64,000 nt of DNA from Eukaryota sp. TZLM1-RC (Eukaryota; Metamonada: BaSk clade), in contig JAUPSS010000007.1 in the NCBI GenBank assembly GCA_040285825.1, forward strand, positions 2,578,689 through 2,642,688, written 5' to 3'. Both the position numbers and the translations under genes were made by a program. Below are positions 40,321 through 51,017 of this stretch, in pieces. Below the pieces are notes generated by a model that searched no databases, was not told the DNA's origin, and was given only the letters and a program-made list of their open reading frames with translations. Every line of letters starts with the position of its first letter. Position 1 is the first letter of the stretch.

Positions 40321-40840
40321 CTATGTCAGCGTAAATGTAAAGAGATTTGAATAATCATGATGGTCCATGAATAAGTAGTGGTCTCCGTTTGGAACAGAAA
40401 GAATTGTATAAACGCCATTGTTACTTGTGAATGATGAAAACTCGCCCTCCTTACCCACCAACCTTATTGTGCTATTGACTATTGGTGACGATGTGTTGCT
40501 GTCTCGGATCTTACCAGATACGGTGAATTTTTGTATGGGTTCGGTGAACATCCAAAGGAGAGACCGGTGAAAAGAGGATCGTCGAAGTGGAAGGTTTCCT
40601 CCACACCAGCAACATCATACACAATTTTACCAGCATCAGAATGAAGAATAACTCTAACAACATGACCACATTGAAGGGATCTGCGATGGATATACCTAGA
40701 AAAGGAGTGGTTCTCGGATTCAAGCTTCCAATGCTTTACTTGGATGTAGTTGACAACAGTATCACAGACAAACTGAGCATTGGGGTCGACAGCTGCAGGC
40801 AGGTGTGGAATTGAGACACATGATTGTCGATCGAAACTTG
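40321..40840 (-). pseudogene. Carboxypeptidase-regulatory-like domain gene, start and frame unresolved
   Basis: The 3' frame (40551-40321) reads FTVSGKIRD, then STIRLVG, then NNGVYTILSVPNGDHYLF, the pattern of a carboxypeptidase regulatory-like beta-sandwich. Upstream, a different frame is protein-like for ~110 codons (for example HVVRVILHSDAGKIVYDVAG) with no ATG. A 23-nt GTATCT...GACAG segment (about 40509-40531) would join the two frames, but it would delete the conserved first strand of the sandwich, so a frameshift is as likely. The 5' end approaches the divergent bPH2-like gene within ~50 bp. Gene or pseudogene is undecided. Confidence 0.35.
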
Positions 40841-40881
40841 AATTTGCTCAATATTCTTGTTGAATTTCATCAATTCATTTG

Positions 40882-41280
40882 ATGATGAACAACACTCAGA
40901 ATGTCATGTATGGCCAGCAGCTACCCAATACTACTCAGTCAAATGATGTTGTCTGGGAAGGCAGACCTAACGTGTGCTTTCTCAGTGTATGTTCAACTTT
41001 GATTTCCTCATTGTAGGATTACACTTCTTGTCGGTACAAGTTGACAAAAAACTGGCTCTATGTGAGTCGACGTTGGCCTTATAGCAAACGTCATCAAAGA
41101 TCAATCAAAGTTTCGGATATTAACTGTGTTGAAATCCAACCAGTAATGTGTTGCACAACAGCCGATGTGGTAGTGTGTTATCAATCTCACACCTATGTGC
41201 TGCATTCATTGGATAATGCAGGTGAAGTGGCACAGCTTCTAGAAGAACTTAGTTCCGTTGCCCGTGTCACACTTTGCTAA
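40882..41280 (+). CDS. Small bacterial-PH-like (bPH2) domain protein
   Basis: Two exons, 40882-40986 and 41017-41280, give a 122-aa protein; the second ATG (40885) would make it one residue shorter. Exon 1 ends ...VWEGRPNVCFLS and exon 2 continues DYTSCRYKLTKNWLYVS. The layout W-x-GRP, Y-x-LT-x-x-x-L, SIKVSDINCVEIQP, a strand pair, and a final helix AGEVAQLLEELSSV is that of the bPH2/DUF304 fold. In bacteria such domains sit in membrane or scaffold proteins; in a eukaryote the role is unknown. No membrane segment. TCATT lies just upstream of the ATG. The call depends on the intron. Confidence 0.6.
40987..41016 (+). other. 30-nt intron in bPH2-like gene
   Basis: Begins GTATGT and ends CTCATTGTAG. 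It contains an in-frame TGA and ends with in-frame TAG; removing it fuses two protein-like frames in phase 0. Confidence 0.75.
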
Positions 41281-42153
41281 CAATTAAACACCTAATACGA
41301 ATCACCAAGTCATCCCCATAATTGAAAAGGATGTTGTTTGTGTATTTATAAAATTATGTAAATTTTAGAATCAAAGACCACTTTCACTTCATCATTACTT
41401 GAGTTTTTCGACGTATGGTGAATTGACCAGTGTTTTAACAAATTTGCAGAAATTGACAATTTTGCTGGAAGAACAATTCTTCTCACAATATTCTGCTTGT
41501 GTTTCTGAGTAACACATCAAAAGTTAGTCACTAAACCTTCTTTATTTGCTTTTGATACAAGTACTGAGGTCTACTGATGTACAGTCGTGTTCCCCAACAA
41601 TAAAAATTTCTTTGTGTAAGGGTTTCCTCTTGATTTGAGATCTTCAGACGACCTTCTGCTGTTTTTCATATTCGACAGAGAACGATGTGGATACACAGCT
41701 AGTAACCACAGTGACAACGGCTGTGCTTTTAGGACTTAAGTACACGTTGGTGATCAACAATAGACCTCCCAATAGTTATCCCAGAGTTGAGTGGTTGTAT
41801 GGTTGTATTATGATAGTCTTAATTAACTTATAATCCTCATATAATATGTAGTTTCAATATTCTCAACTTAGACATCCCATCCCACATATTATAAAAAGTT
41901 CTGAAAATGAGAACTTTTTAAGGGTGAAATCAATGCTAATGAATGGCTTCAATACTATAACTCAAATTTAATAGAATTGAATTACAAACACCTGAATCCC
42001 TTAATTGCTGGTCGATTTGTTGTTGATACTTGTAGTATTTACACAAATTATTGCCAACCACGCAAAATATTATTGAAATACAAAACTTAATAAAATAATA
42101 ATTGAATGGCTCAAGAATTCTGATCTGCTTGCCCTTTACGACCATCTTAACCT
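41281..42153. other. Intergenic, nothing firm
   Basis: No gene seen. Around 42118-42135 the string GATCTGCTTGCC resembles the LINE family-B 3' region, a possible tiny remnant. Confidence 0.4.
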
Positions 42154-43197
42154 ATGGTACAAGATACTCGAGATTATGTACTTTGTGGAGAACATGATGT
42201 CAGCTATGCCTCAACATATGCTGCATCTGATGCATGGGGAGCCCTTTCAGCTTCTTCCTATCTTGACCTTAAGCGTTTCAAGGACAACTTACATATTGAA
42301 ATTGTATCTGACACCCCAGAGTGTCTTCAGTTTGACTTAATTGGTGTTGATGTCTCATTTGCCAATGCACTCCGTCGGATTCTTCTGTCTGAAGTACCCA
42401 CCATTGCCATAGAAAATGTCATTATCCACAACAACACATCTGTCATCCCAGACGAAGTTTTAGCTCATCGTTTGGGACTTTTACCAATAGCATGTGACCC
42501 AGAACTTTTAGAAGACGCGGACCCTGAACTTGCACCTTCCTACAACGACAAACAAGCCCTGAAGTATGTGCTTGACGTCAAGTGTAGCCGTAACCCAGAT
42601 GTACAGGAGGAAGACGCCCAAGATCCTTCTGCCGCTTATATCAATGGTAAAGTCTTTTCTTCTGCTATCCAATGGGAATCTATTGGTAATCAGCTAGAAA
42701 CCCTTACAGTTGCTCCAAGACTTGTCCACGATGATATTCTTATTGCCAAAATGCGACCTGGTCAAGAAATTAAGGTGGAATTATATGCAATTAAAGGAAT
42801 AGGTGCCACGCACGCCAAGTGGTCACCGTCTTCCACATCATTTTATTCACTAATGCCTGCACCTCGTATTAAGAGAGTAGTTGATGGTGATGAGGCCGCT
42901 GCAGTTAAGAAAGCTTGTCCTTTGGGTGTTTTCGACATTGAAGATGGACAGCTGGCTGTAGTTAATCCCAGGGTGTGTACTACATGCAGGGAGTGCATTA
43001 GAGAGCAACCAGGAATTTCACAACCTAGTCCCATAGAAATTAGGAAGATAAGGGACCATTTTATGTTTTCAGTTGAAAGTACCGGTTGCATTCCACCAAG
43101 GACAATGGTGGAAAGGGCATTGAAGGTATTAATGACGAAGTGTGATCTTTTGTTAAAATGTTTGGAGAGTTCAGCTCAAGCAGCTGGAGCGAGTTAG
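42154..43197 (+). CDS. POLR1C: RNA polymerase I/III subunit RPAC1 (AC40)
   Basis: A 347-aa protein from ATG 42154. The alpha-motif VDVSFANALRRILLSEVPTIA (split by one residue change from the consensus) is at about residues 70-90. HRLGLLPIACDP (~109-120) and RPGQEIKVELYAIKGIGATHAKWSP (~213-237) follow. The C-terminal helix supports dimerisation. AC40 pairs with AC19 to seed assembly of RNA polymerases I and III. Length matches the family (~340). Intronless. The insert between residues 125 and 175 is where RPAC1 differs from the pol II subunit RPB3, so I choose RPAC1. Confidence 0.93.
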   Translation: MVQDTRDYVLCGEHDVSYASTYAASDAWGALSASSYLDLKRFKDNLHIEIVSDTPECLQFDLIGVDVSFANALRRILLSEVPTIAIENVIIHNNTSVIPDEVLAHRLGLLPIACDPELLEDADPELAPSYNDKQALKYVLDVKCSRNPDVQEEDAQDPSAAYINGKVFSSAIQWESIGNQLETLTVAPRLVHDDILIAKMRPGQEIKVELYAIKGIGATHAKWSPSSTSFYSLMPAPRIKRVVDGDEAAAVKKACPLGVFDIEDGQLAVVNPRVCTTCRECIREQPGISQPSPIEIRKIRDHFMFSVESTGCIPPRTMVERALKVLMTKCDLLLKCLESSAQAAGAS

Positions 43198-43799
43198 TTT
43201 TTTTTGCATTTTTAGTTAGTTTTGTTTTTGTTCATTATATCAGTAATTGTTATTTAAATGATTTTTTATTTTATTATTTTATTTTATTTTTCAATTATTA
43301 ATTTTCATTTATTATTATTTTTCTTTTACTGTGTCTGTATAATTGGATTTGTCCATAGTAAGTATAAAAAATAGAACTGACCAACTCAGACAGGCGAAGA
43401 ACTTGGATTAGAACAGAACTAAACTGGTTTTGAACATATGAAACAAGTCACGAATAGATCTTTTAATTTAATTAATTCTATTTAATTTGGAAAAACTTTC
43501 AATTGAATTTACTAAAGAAATAGTCCTTAATTTTCACTGTTCAAAAGTACTTTAAAAAATAGTTTAGTAATGTCCCAATTTTACAGATAACGTTTGAAGA
43601 AAAAATTATGAATAAAACTCCTCAAAACAATCTAGAGGTTTTAGAACAATTACGAATTAGAAGTAATTATACATTAGAAATAATTATGATCAAAATTGCG
43701 GTTTTTGATCTTATCATTATTGAAAGCATTTGATATATTATCATTTTTTCCAATTAGTTTGTTGAATAATAGTGTTGTTAAGCAACAATTTTTGTTGAA
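43198..43799. other. Intergenic, nothing recognised
   Basis: Very AT-rich low-complexity DNA (TTTTATTATTTTATTTTATT near 43265-43290). No ORF or RNA gene seen. Confidence 0.5.
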
Positions 43800-45251
43800 A
43801 TGCAATCACCATCGGCTAGTCCATCTCCCATTCATGAAAGTCCCCTGATACATCCCTATTTCAATGTTTCAGAACCAACTTTTATTGAGCCAAAGCTTCC
43901 ACCAACATGTGAAATCAATCACTTTATCCAAGAACATCTCAAACCCTCGTCCAATGGTTTTAACCAACCCAACAACCATGAAAACCCTCTCATATCATTC
44001 CTCTTTCATCGTTTAAATGGACCTGCTGAATACGAGACCTCTAGACCACTAGCTTCACTCTCTGATTTCATAGATAAACTCTACAACATCACTTCCATCA
44101 TCAAACACAAGCATGGTGTGGGCATCTCTTTATTTGCCAAATCTGCTGGCTTTGGGAGAAAGGAAGTCGTTGCGGAAGTTGCGAGAAGACTTCAAACTGA
44201 TTTCACTGCCATGAACCAAGCCAAATCCTTTAGATTTCTGTATATTGATGGCACGCAGAACAACACTTATTCCAGTGTTATTAAAGTTTTAGCTCATCAA
44301 GCAGGAATTAATTTCACAGAAGGTAAATCCGCAAAAAGATTAGAAGGTTTATTATTATCCTCAAAGATTAAGCCCACTCTTCTTTTCGTAGATAACACAG
44401 ACCAGTTAATTCAGAACGGTCAAGACAGTGTGTTATATTTACTTACCAATATTTATTCCCAAAATGACTCTGGGGCTGTTGCTGTGGTGTTTTCTACAAA
44501 TACATGGAATTTTGATTCGTTGTTAGAGGTTAGAATTAAGAGTAGAATAAGTTTCTTTTTGGCACAGCCTGTTCCATCATTTGATCAGTTTTTTGATTGT
44601 TTTTTCAGGAGAATTAGTGTTGATAATGATGATTTTACCTATTTTTTGCATGAAAGGCTTGGTTATTCCTTGGAAAAAAGGGAGGAAATTGTGGAATATT
44701 ACAGTGATGATATTAAAGATCACAATATTTCTGTTGATTTGTTGAGCAAAATAACAACATTCAGGTTAAAATTTGAGAAATTATTTAATTTTACAAATAA
44801 CCCAATGGCTATATTTAATTTATTTGGAAGCTTAATATCTCTAAAACCAAATATTAATGATTTTAATTCATTAATTGACGAATATTTCCTTAATTATTTG
44901 GATATTTTGCTTTCAAATCAACATCCAGAAGTTGTTGAAATGATTCTATTCTTAATAACTTATGCAGAATCCCAGTCAACTTCTTCTGAAATGTTTTCCT
45001 TCTCAATTCATTTATTACAAAGATTTATAAAGGAACGCAAAGATCTAGTTGATCCTCAGTGGATTTCAACTAGATTCTCCACTGTTTTTGACTTGGTGAT
45101 TAATTTGGATATAGTGAAATGTATTAATCAAAAAAAATCAAGCAAGGATTCTTTATATGTTTTGAATTATTCAACAAATATTCTTAAAAACAGTGTTTCT
45201 AAATCACAACATTATAGTGTTATTAAAGGAAAATTCCTGGGAATTGATTGA
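43800..45251 (+). CDS. ORC4: Origin recognition complex subunit 4-like AAA+ protein
   Basis: A 483-aa protein from ATG 43800. The AAA+ core spans about residues 90-290: a degenerate Walker A (KSAGFGRKEVVAEVA, without the usual GKT/S), IDGTQNNTYSSVIKVLAHQ, Walker B TLLFVDNTDQL (~195-205), sensor-I VAVVFSTNTWN, and EVRIKSRISFF (~243-253). The last phrase closely fits the ORC4 EKRVKSRFS region before its C-terminal domains. A winged-helix-like C-terminal part follows, rich in Leu/Ile/Asn. ORC4 helps form the origin-binding ring for replication licensing. Loss of Walker A lysine-threonine suggests weak or no ATP hydrolysis. Another ORC/Cdc6 relative is possible, but the RIKSRIS phrase favours ORC4. 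Confidence 0.7.
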   Translation: MQSPSASPSPIHESPLIHPYFNVSEPTFIEPKLPPTCEINHFIQEHLKPSSNGFNQPNNHENPLISFLFHRLNGPAEYETSRPLASLSDFIDKLYNITSIIKHKHGVGISLFAKSAGFGRKEVVAEVARRLQTDFTAMNQAKSFRFLYIDGTQNNTYSSVIKVLAHQAGINFTEGKSAKRLEGLLLSSKIKPTLLFVDNTDQLIQNGQDSVLYLLTNIYSQNDSGAVAVVFSTNTWNFDSLLEVRIKSRISFFLAQPVPSFDQFFDCFFRRISVDNDDFTYFLHERLGYSLEKREEIVEYYSDDIKDHNISVDLLSKITTFRLKFEKLFNFTNNPMAIFNLFGSLISLKPNINDFNSLIDEYFLNYLDILLSNQHPEVVEMILFLITYAESQSTSSEMFSFSIHLLQRFIKERKDLVDPQWISTRFSTVFDLVINLDIVKCINQKKSSKDSLYVLNYSTNILKNSVSKSQHYSVIKGKFLGID

Positions 45252-45401
45252 TTGATTTGATTGATTTGATTCAACAACAGTGATTGTTAAGGTGATCAAT
45301 TCTGATAAATTATTAACATTAATAAATTAAAATTAAATATTCTCAGAAATTACAAAATAACTGAAATTTCTAAAGGAATAATTAAACCTATATCAAAAAC
45401 G

Positions 45402-46073
45402 TTAAACATGGAATAATGTTGGCTTTGTAATTTCTTGTCCTTCGCCACAAGTCATTTTCTCTCCCTTACTGCCATCGTCAACTTCTGTAGGTTCCAGCAT
45501 ACAGACGGAATCATCCCGTGGATCTAAAAGGTACGCATCTGATGGTATTGGAGGGAGAAAGGAGGGTACATAGGAGGAGGGTAAAGCTGATGGTTTAAAC
45601 GATGCTTCGATAAACTCAGAGGTTGGGTTGGGGAATTGGGGTATTTCAATGGCGAATGGTATATCATCATACATGGAGAGATGGCGTAAAAGATCGATGG
45701 GAGACAAGCCTATGTCTGTAAGAACAGTTATGATGTGTTTGGGGGTGATGGTGTCTGTTGATTCATCAGATACTTCTTTTGATGAACGAACACCTAGATC
45801 AATGATGACTGATGTGAGAAGTAGTGGTGGATACAGTACATTTGGAAAGTAAGTCTGCCAAAATCTTGACGGATGAAAACTGAATAGACTTGAGACCTCG
45901 AGCATGAGCAACTTGGAGTACGACGATACGAGCAAGAGAGGTGGCATATTGATCCATTCTGACGGATATTTGAGTGTTTTGATGTGGGGAAGCTTTTTCA
46001 AAACACTAATTAAAAGAGTCCTTGAATTTACTTCATTCCATATATTCTTAGTATATTTATTGAATTTGCACAC
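45402..46073 (-). CDS. TAF8: TAF8-like TFIID subunit (start uncertain)
   Basis: A 223-codon frame. The C-terminal half fits TAF8: PKHIITVLTDIGLSPIDLLRHL (the end of a histone-fold/BTP domain), IPFAIEIPQFP, then a spacer and ALPSSYVPSFLPPIPSDAYL, which is the proline-rich TAF8 signature. TAF8 pairs with TAF10 within TFIID. The N terminus is doubtful. The first codons (46073-46055) are LINE 3' sequence read in reverse, the frame starts with GTG, and the next Met is at 45947. Either the LINE insertion removed the original start, or an unseen short upstream exon exists. The last 40 residues are acidic. Confidence 0.5.
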   Translation of the reverse strand: MCKFNKYTKNIWNEVNSRTLLISVLKKLPHIKTLKYPSEWINMPPLLLVSSYSKLLMLEVSSLFSFHPSRFWQTYFPNVLYPPLLLTSVIIDLGVRSSKEVSDESTDTITPKHIITVLTDIGLSPIDLLRHLSMYDDIPFAIEIPQFPNPTSEFIEASFKPSALPSSYVPSFLPPIPSDAYLLDPRDDSVCMLEPTEVDDGSKGEKMTCGEGQEITKPTLFHV

Positions 46074-46570
46074 TTAATTAAATTAACTCAATACTAATGG
46101 GACGACTATCATTGAACCAAGATTTCCTCTACAAAATCTTGATCTGCTTGCTGTCTAGCTAAAGCTTCTCTTATTCGATTGAAAAACCGCGGTAATCTAT
46201 TAATAATGGCAAATTGAATCCGTGAACGCCATAAAAAAATATCAAATTTTTTCATTGTTTTTTCTTGCACCATTTTTTGGAAGTCATCCAAAGAAGTTTC
46301 TGCTTCAACTGATAATCTTCCATTTATCGAAAATGGGAAAGCAATAAAAACCAGCTGTGTATTTCTATCGACATTTGCCTCTTCAATATCTTTATCATAT
46401 TTTCTATGTTTCTCTTTTGCTTTAAACTCCGGAGCAGCCACAGGATTAAGTTTTCTTCTGTGAACCAAAGTATCATTTGCAACATTACATGAGACAAAGT
46501 CAACAATAGCTTCAGAATTATCAATCCAATCACAGTATACATCACCTCTATCATCAGAACCAATATATTC
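46055..46570 (-). mobile_element. 5'-truncated LINE copy (family B)
   Basis: 3' end at 46055, 5' truncation at about 46570. The coding frame 46585-46109 keeps RGDVYCDWIDNSEAIVDFVS through the last residues of the polyprotein and is longer at its C terminus than the copy at 5 kb (QADQDFVEEILVQ versus an earlier stop). It is intact as far as it goes but lacks RT. Confidence 0.82.
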
Positions 46571-47299
46571 TAGAATTCTGATCAAAATTCTTCAATTATT
46601 GAAATTCATTGGGGCCTTTTTCAATAGAGGTATTGTTGTTTTGAAGTTTCAATATTTGGGAATTCTGGAATTCCAAAATGAAAAAGTTGGAATTTAAAGG
46701 TATGTTCCAACACATATTCTTGCAGCTTTCTGATCTTTCTGAAACAAAATGTTGCGCATCGGTTTTGGTACATTTTTTTCCTAATTTTTAAATCGATGCA
46801 AAGTTATATCAATTGAGAATATAGTCATGGAACTTTGCATACAGACACGTTGTTTGCTATTTCGTTACTTTTTGTTTTTGTTTTCTATGGCCAAGCTTTT
46901 TGCCCCATCATTTAACCTGTAAATGTGGTTAACCTCATTTGTTTACTCATCTGTTGAACTATAAACATTTCATTACATTTAGAAGTAAAGTACATAATAA
47001 TGACAGGGACTAAATTTTTGTCAGAAAACTGCTTTTTGTTCTTCTGAACTTTCGCCTGTTGCAGGTTAAACCTTTAATTATGAAAACCTTCTGCCTCACA
47101 ATTTTGGAAACAAAAACTACTTACTGAAATGGAAGTTGATGCTGCAGTGTTTCGTCCCAGCTGGAAATGCTCCTGGCCCATCTGCAATCACTTTCGATAT
47201 GCTGAAATCTGTGGACCGTCAAAATTCCTTCATTATAAGAATTTATGTTCTTTTCTCCAGATGTTTTGACCTTGACAATTGTTCCACCAAAAATTTGAG
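46571..47299. other. Non-coding stretch, nothing recognised
   Basis: No ORF or repeat could be assigned. It lies between two LINE copies of opposite orientation. Confidence 0.45.
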
Positions 47300-48745
47300 T
47301 GCATCTCCCTAAGTTGTTTCAATAAAAGCTAATGGAAAAGTTCATTCAATTGCTATTGGTGAAGCCATCTATCGACTGTTGTAATTTTCAACGGAATTTC
47401 ATTAAAAGCACAGGAATATTGTTCTCCCTTTCAATATGGAATTAAAACTATAGATAGAGAATCAGTTGCAGCTTTAACATCTGATTTATTTTTTAATTGT
47501 AAGGAAATAAATTGCGTTTTTAATTTTGATTTCAAAAATAATTTCAATTCAAATTTCTTAGGTCAAATTTTCTGAACTTCAAACATTCTTTTATAGGTTT
47601 TATGGCAATTCGTCTGATCCAATTATTCTTACTTCATGTGCTTTTGTTGGTGGATGCAGAAATACACTATTTGAGTTTTCTGAAAGATGTGCTGATTGGG
47701 AAGATTTTTTAATTACAACACAAAGTTCCACTGTTTTTGTTTCAATAAATATTCCAGTTTTTTTTAAAAAAAAAAGTTTTTGCATTAAATGATGAAAGTT
47801 CGAAAATTGATGTAGAAAAATGGAGTCGATGCTTTCCCCAATCAATCAATGGCAATATTCCAGAAAAGAATCTTTTAAATTTAAGATACACTTTTCGAAC
47901 ATTACAGAAACGTTTGACTGGAATGTATGAAAACGATTTTTATAATAATGTATGCAGCTCGGCTGTTTTAAATCAAGATCATCACTCATTGTTATTGGAA
48001 AAGGATGTTTGTGAAAACCAGTCATCAGATTTTTCACTGTATTATCAAAAGACAAATGCGTTTGTTCGAATTCACCTCATCTCACTTTGCGCCATGCTCT
48101 GAATTGTTCTAAACTGATAACTTATCGTTCTTCATTACATGATGCTGTTAGAGACACTGTTTTCAATATGGCACAAACTGCAAGAATATCGTGTTTCAAA
48201 GAGCGTCTGCTGAAGGAAACACTTTCTCTGAATAATTTTGGTTCTGTTGATAGAGGTGATGTATACTGTAATTGGATTGATAATTCTGAAGCTATTGTGG
48301 ACTTTGTCTCATTTATTGTTGCAAATGATACTTTGGTTCACAGAAGAAAACTTAATCCTGTAAGAGCTCTTTGATTTTAAAGCAAAAGAATAACATAGAA
48401 AATATGATTAAGATATTGAAGAAGCTAATGCTGGTAGAAATACACAGCTAGTTTTTATTGCTTTCCCATTTTCGATAAATGGAAGATTATCAGTTGAAGC
48501 AGAAACTTTTTTGAATGACTTCCAAAATATTGTTCAAAAAAACAATGAAAAGATTTGATATATTTTTATGGCGTTCTCAGATTCAATTTGCCATTATTAA
48601 TAGATTACCTCGGTATTTCACTCGAATAAGAGAAGCTTTAACTAGACAGCAAGCAGATCAAGATTTTGTAGAGGAAATCTTGGTTCAATGATATTCGTCC
48701 CATTAGTTATGAACTAATTTAATTAAATATGCATGTTCAATAAAT
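47300..48745 (+). pseudogene. Decayed LINE copy (family B), RT to 3' end
   Basis: Plus-strand remnants in order: IAIGEAIYRLL and FQYGIKTIDRESVAAL (RT, about 47350-47480), FNFDFKNNFNSN (RT motif A region, ~47520), then from 47880 LRYTFRTLQKRLTGMYENDF, LHDAVRDTVFNMAQTARIS (~48140), RGDVYCNWIDNSEAIVDFVS (~48250) and the shared 3' terminus near 48745. Many frameshifts and stops. The segment 47540-47880 is a different frame and partly inverted in character, so an internal rearrangement is possible. It is the longest family-B copy here. Confidence 0.7.
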
Positions 48746-49039
48746 GTGCAACTTTAACAAAATTCTTAGCCTTTTTAATGTCAGTTGATCCAACAATCAT
48801 ATTTTGCTGATATAGAACTTGGCGCTGTTGATTTTAATTCATCAAATTATTTAAACAACGATGCATTGGTTGTTTAAACAAGTTTGTTTTTCAATTTTTA
48901 GAAGATATCTTTTGGCCGAAAATCATGAAACAACAAATAGTCTCTTACGGGATAAGTAAAGAGACGATTTATTTTTTTCTATACGAATAACAAAACTTAA
49001 GATAACTTAAGGGAGGCAATATCAAGTTTATCTCCTGAG

Positions 49040-49890
49040 CTAGGGCAATCATGTTTCCCTATAGATATTCAAGAAATTCCAGAAAGAAGTTTGCTTTCAT
49101 TGAAATTTGCGTCAAAGAAACTGCAAAAACATCTTTTGAAACAATTTGAAAGTAAGGATTTTATCGTTCGACTTAGCACAACTAGGCAAGAAAATCCTGC
49201 TTTTGCAAATTTTTTGATTGATCGGAAGGAGATTTCATCTGCAGTTTTGTTGAACCAAAATCTCCAATTTTATGCTATATTTTCAAATGACGATCAAAGG
49301 ACCAGTTATTTTTGGTTTTAATGGAACCTTCAGTGTTTTACAACATATGTTCATTTATCCTTTCATTTCTTCCAATGAACATTTCAGTAATTCAGATGTT
49401 GATGATCCTCTTCGAGCTAGGCAAAATACACAGTTGTTAAATACGCAAGACCTATGTCTTTTGTCTATGATTCATTCATGCCCACTATAATTTATGTTTC
49501 TTTGTTTTCTGTTTGCTCGGTTGTTTTGGTAATGCTGCTTTGGCATTCCCCGAGGATTTCATTGTAGTTGTAAAGGAAAGGACTGAAAGAAGTTTCAATC
49601 TTGTTTACTGGCAAAACAATATTGTGTTTTCAATTGTCAATGGAAAAAATTGACTTTCTTCTTTTGGCAATTTTTCAGAATTTTCAGTATTAATGTTTCG
49701 ATGTCAAAGAGGCAAATTGTCAAGACGTAGAGCTTTAGTTGTCTATTTGAATCGTTCCATTTCTATTCGTTGCTTAATAAAGAATTGGTTTAATAAAAAA
49801 ATCAATAAACACAACAATATTTTTAAGCAAGGAATCAATAATTTGAAGAAAATTATATCAACAACGTGGGAAAATGAATAGGCGTGATTT
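49040..49890 (+). pseudogene. LINE remnants, plus orientation
   Basis: Frame 49091-49321 has LLSLKFASKKLQKHLL and ENPAFANFLIDRKEISSA, matching the LINE segment that precedes the zinc cluster (VKLQKSVL and NPVFAAFLSDIQN in family A). About 49330-49440 resembles the N-terminal part of another LINE (SSNEHFSNSDVDDPL). 49540-49660 resembles the C-terminal end. These are pieces of one or more LINEs joined out of order. Confidence 0.5.
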
Positions 49891-50059
49891 CGAAAAAAAT
49901 CAGGATTGACACCCATCAGGTAAGCAGAAAATTATGTGCTTGAGGTAATTGAATGGACGTCATTAAGGTTCACGTAAGCTATTTAGAGAAACACTTTTCA
50001 AAAAAAGTGCCTATTTTATTTAAATATTAAATCGTTAAAATAATTTTTCTTCAAATAAT

Positions 50060-51010
50060 CCTCTTCTTGCTTTTTATTCATTTAACAAGAAATATGAAAA
50101 TAAAATTCCCTTAAAAATATAAAATACAATCCTGTTTTGCCAGTAAACACGATTGAAAATTCTTCCAGTTCTTTCCTTTACAACTACAACAAAATCCTCA
50201 AGGAAAGCCACAGCAGCCTTACATAAAAAACCAAGAAATAAAGGAAAAAACAAAGGGACATATGTTGGGCAGGAGAATTTTCATTAACTGAAGAAATTGG
50301 TTTCGCGTATTTAGCAATTTTGCATTTTTTGCCTGCAAGAAGAGGATTATTTACATCCGAGTTAATGAGATGTTCGTTAGAAGAATTACAAGAGTCAATA
50401 GACATGGCGTCTAAAATAGTAAAAATACCATTTACATTGGGAACACTAGATCATCTCTTGTCAGACCCATAGAAGCTCTGTTGTAACGCGTACTATCAAT
50501 ATTGGGGTCATCAAGAATTAATTTTGATAACAACAGCTCTAAAAGGAATCTACTCGATATGATTTGCACATTACATAAATTTAGTCCCTGACATTATTAT
50601 ACATTTTGCTTTCAAATGTAAGGAAATTTTTACAGTTCAACAGATGAGTAAACAAAAGAGGTTTACCACATTTACAAGTTAAATGATTGGGCAAATTGTT
50701 TGGCCACAGAACACAACGAAAACGCATGTTTAAAAGTCATTTTTTTTTAACAAAAGTCCATAAACAGAGGGAATTTGAGTTACTATAGCAGCAGCAGAAC
50801 TATCACAAATGTCTTTTAAAAAATTACCGAAAGTGGGATTTTCAGTTTTGGCCAAGCCAAGTTACACTTCATAATCCAAGCCTTCATAAAATTTAACCAG
50901 ATGACTGCTGAAGCTTATTCAGGCAAAAACGTAAATTTGGAAGTGATCGGATGTGACTTTCTTGAACATTTTGAGGGAAACACTGAATCAAGATATCACT
51001 AGGCAAATTA
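50060..51010 (-). pseudogene. LINE remnants, minus orientation
   Basis: About 50060-50220 is an inverted partial repeat of 49540-49660 (LINE C-terminal end, VYWQN-type segment). 50290-50405 has SSNEHLINSDVNNPLLAGKKC, related to 60400-60590. 50750-51010 carries the pre-zinc-cluster segment. Strongly decayed. Confidence 0.5.
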
Positions 51011-51017
51011 TAAAAAT

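Noticed and set aside
40509-40531. A 23-nt GTATCT...GACAG intron joining two frames of the carboxypeptidase-regulatory-like gene
   Set aside because: It removes the conserved VSGKIRD strand, so I kept the frame conflict as unresolved.
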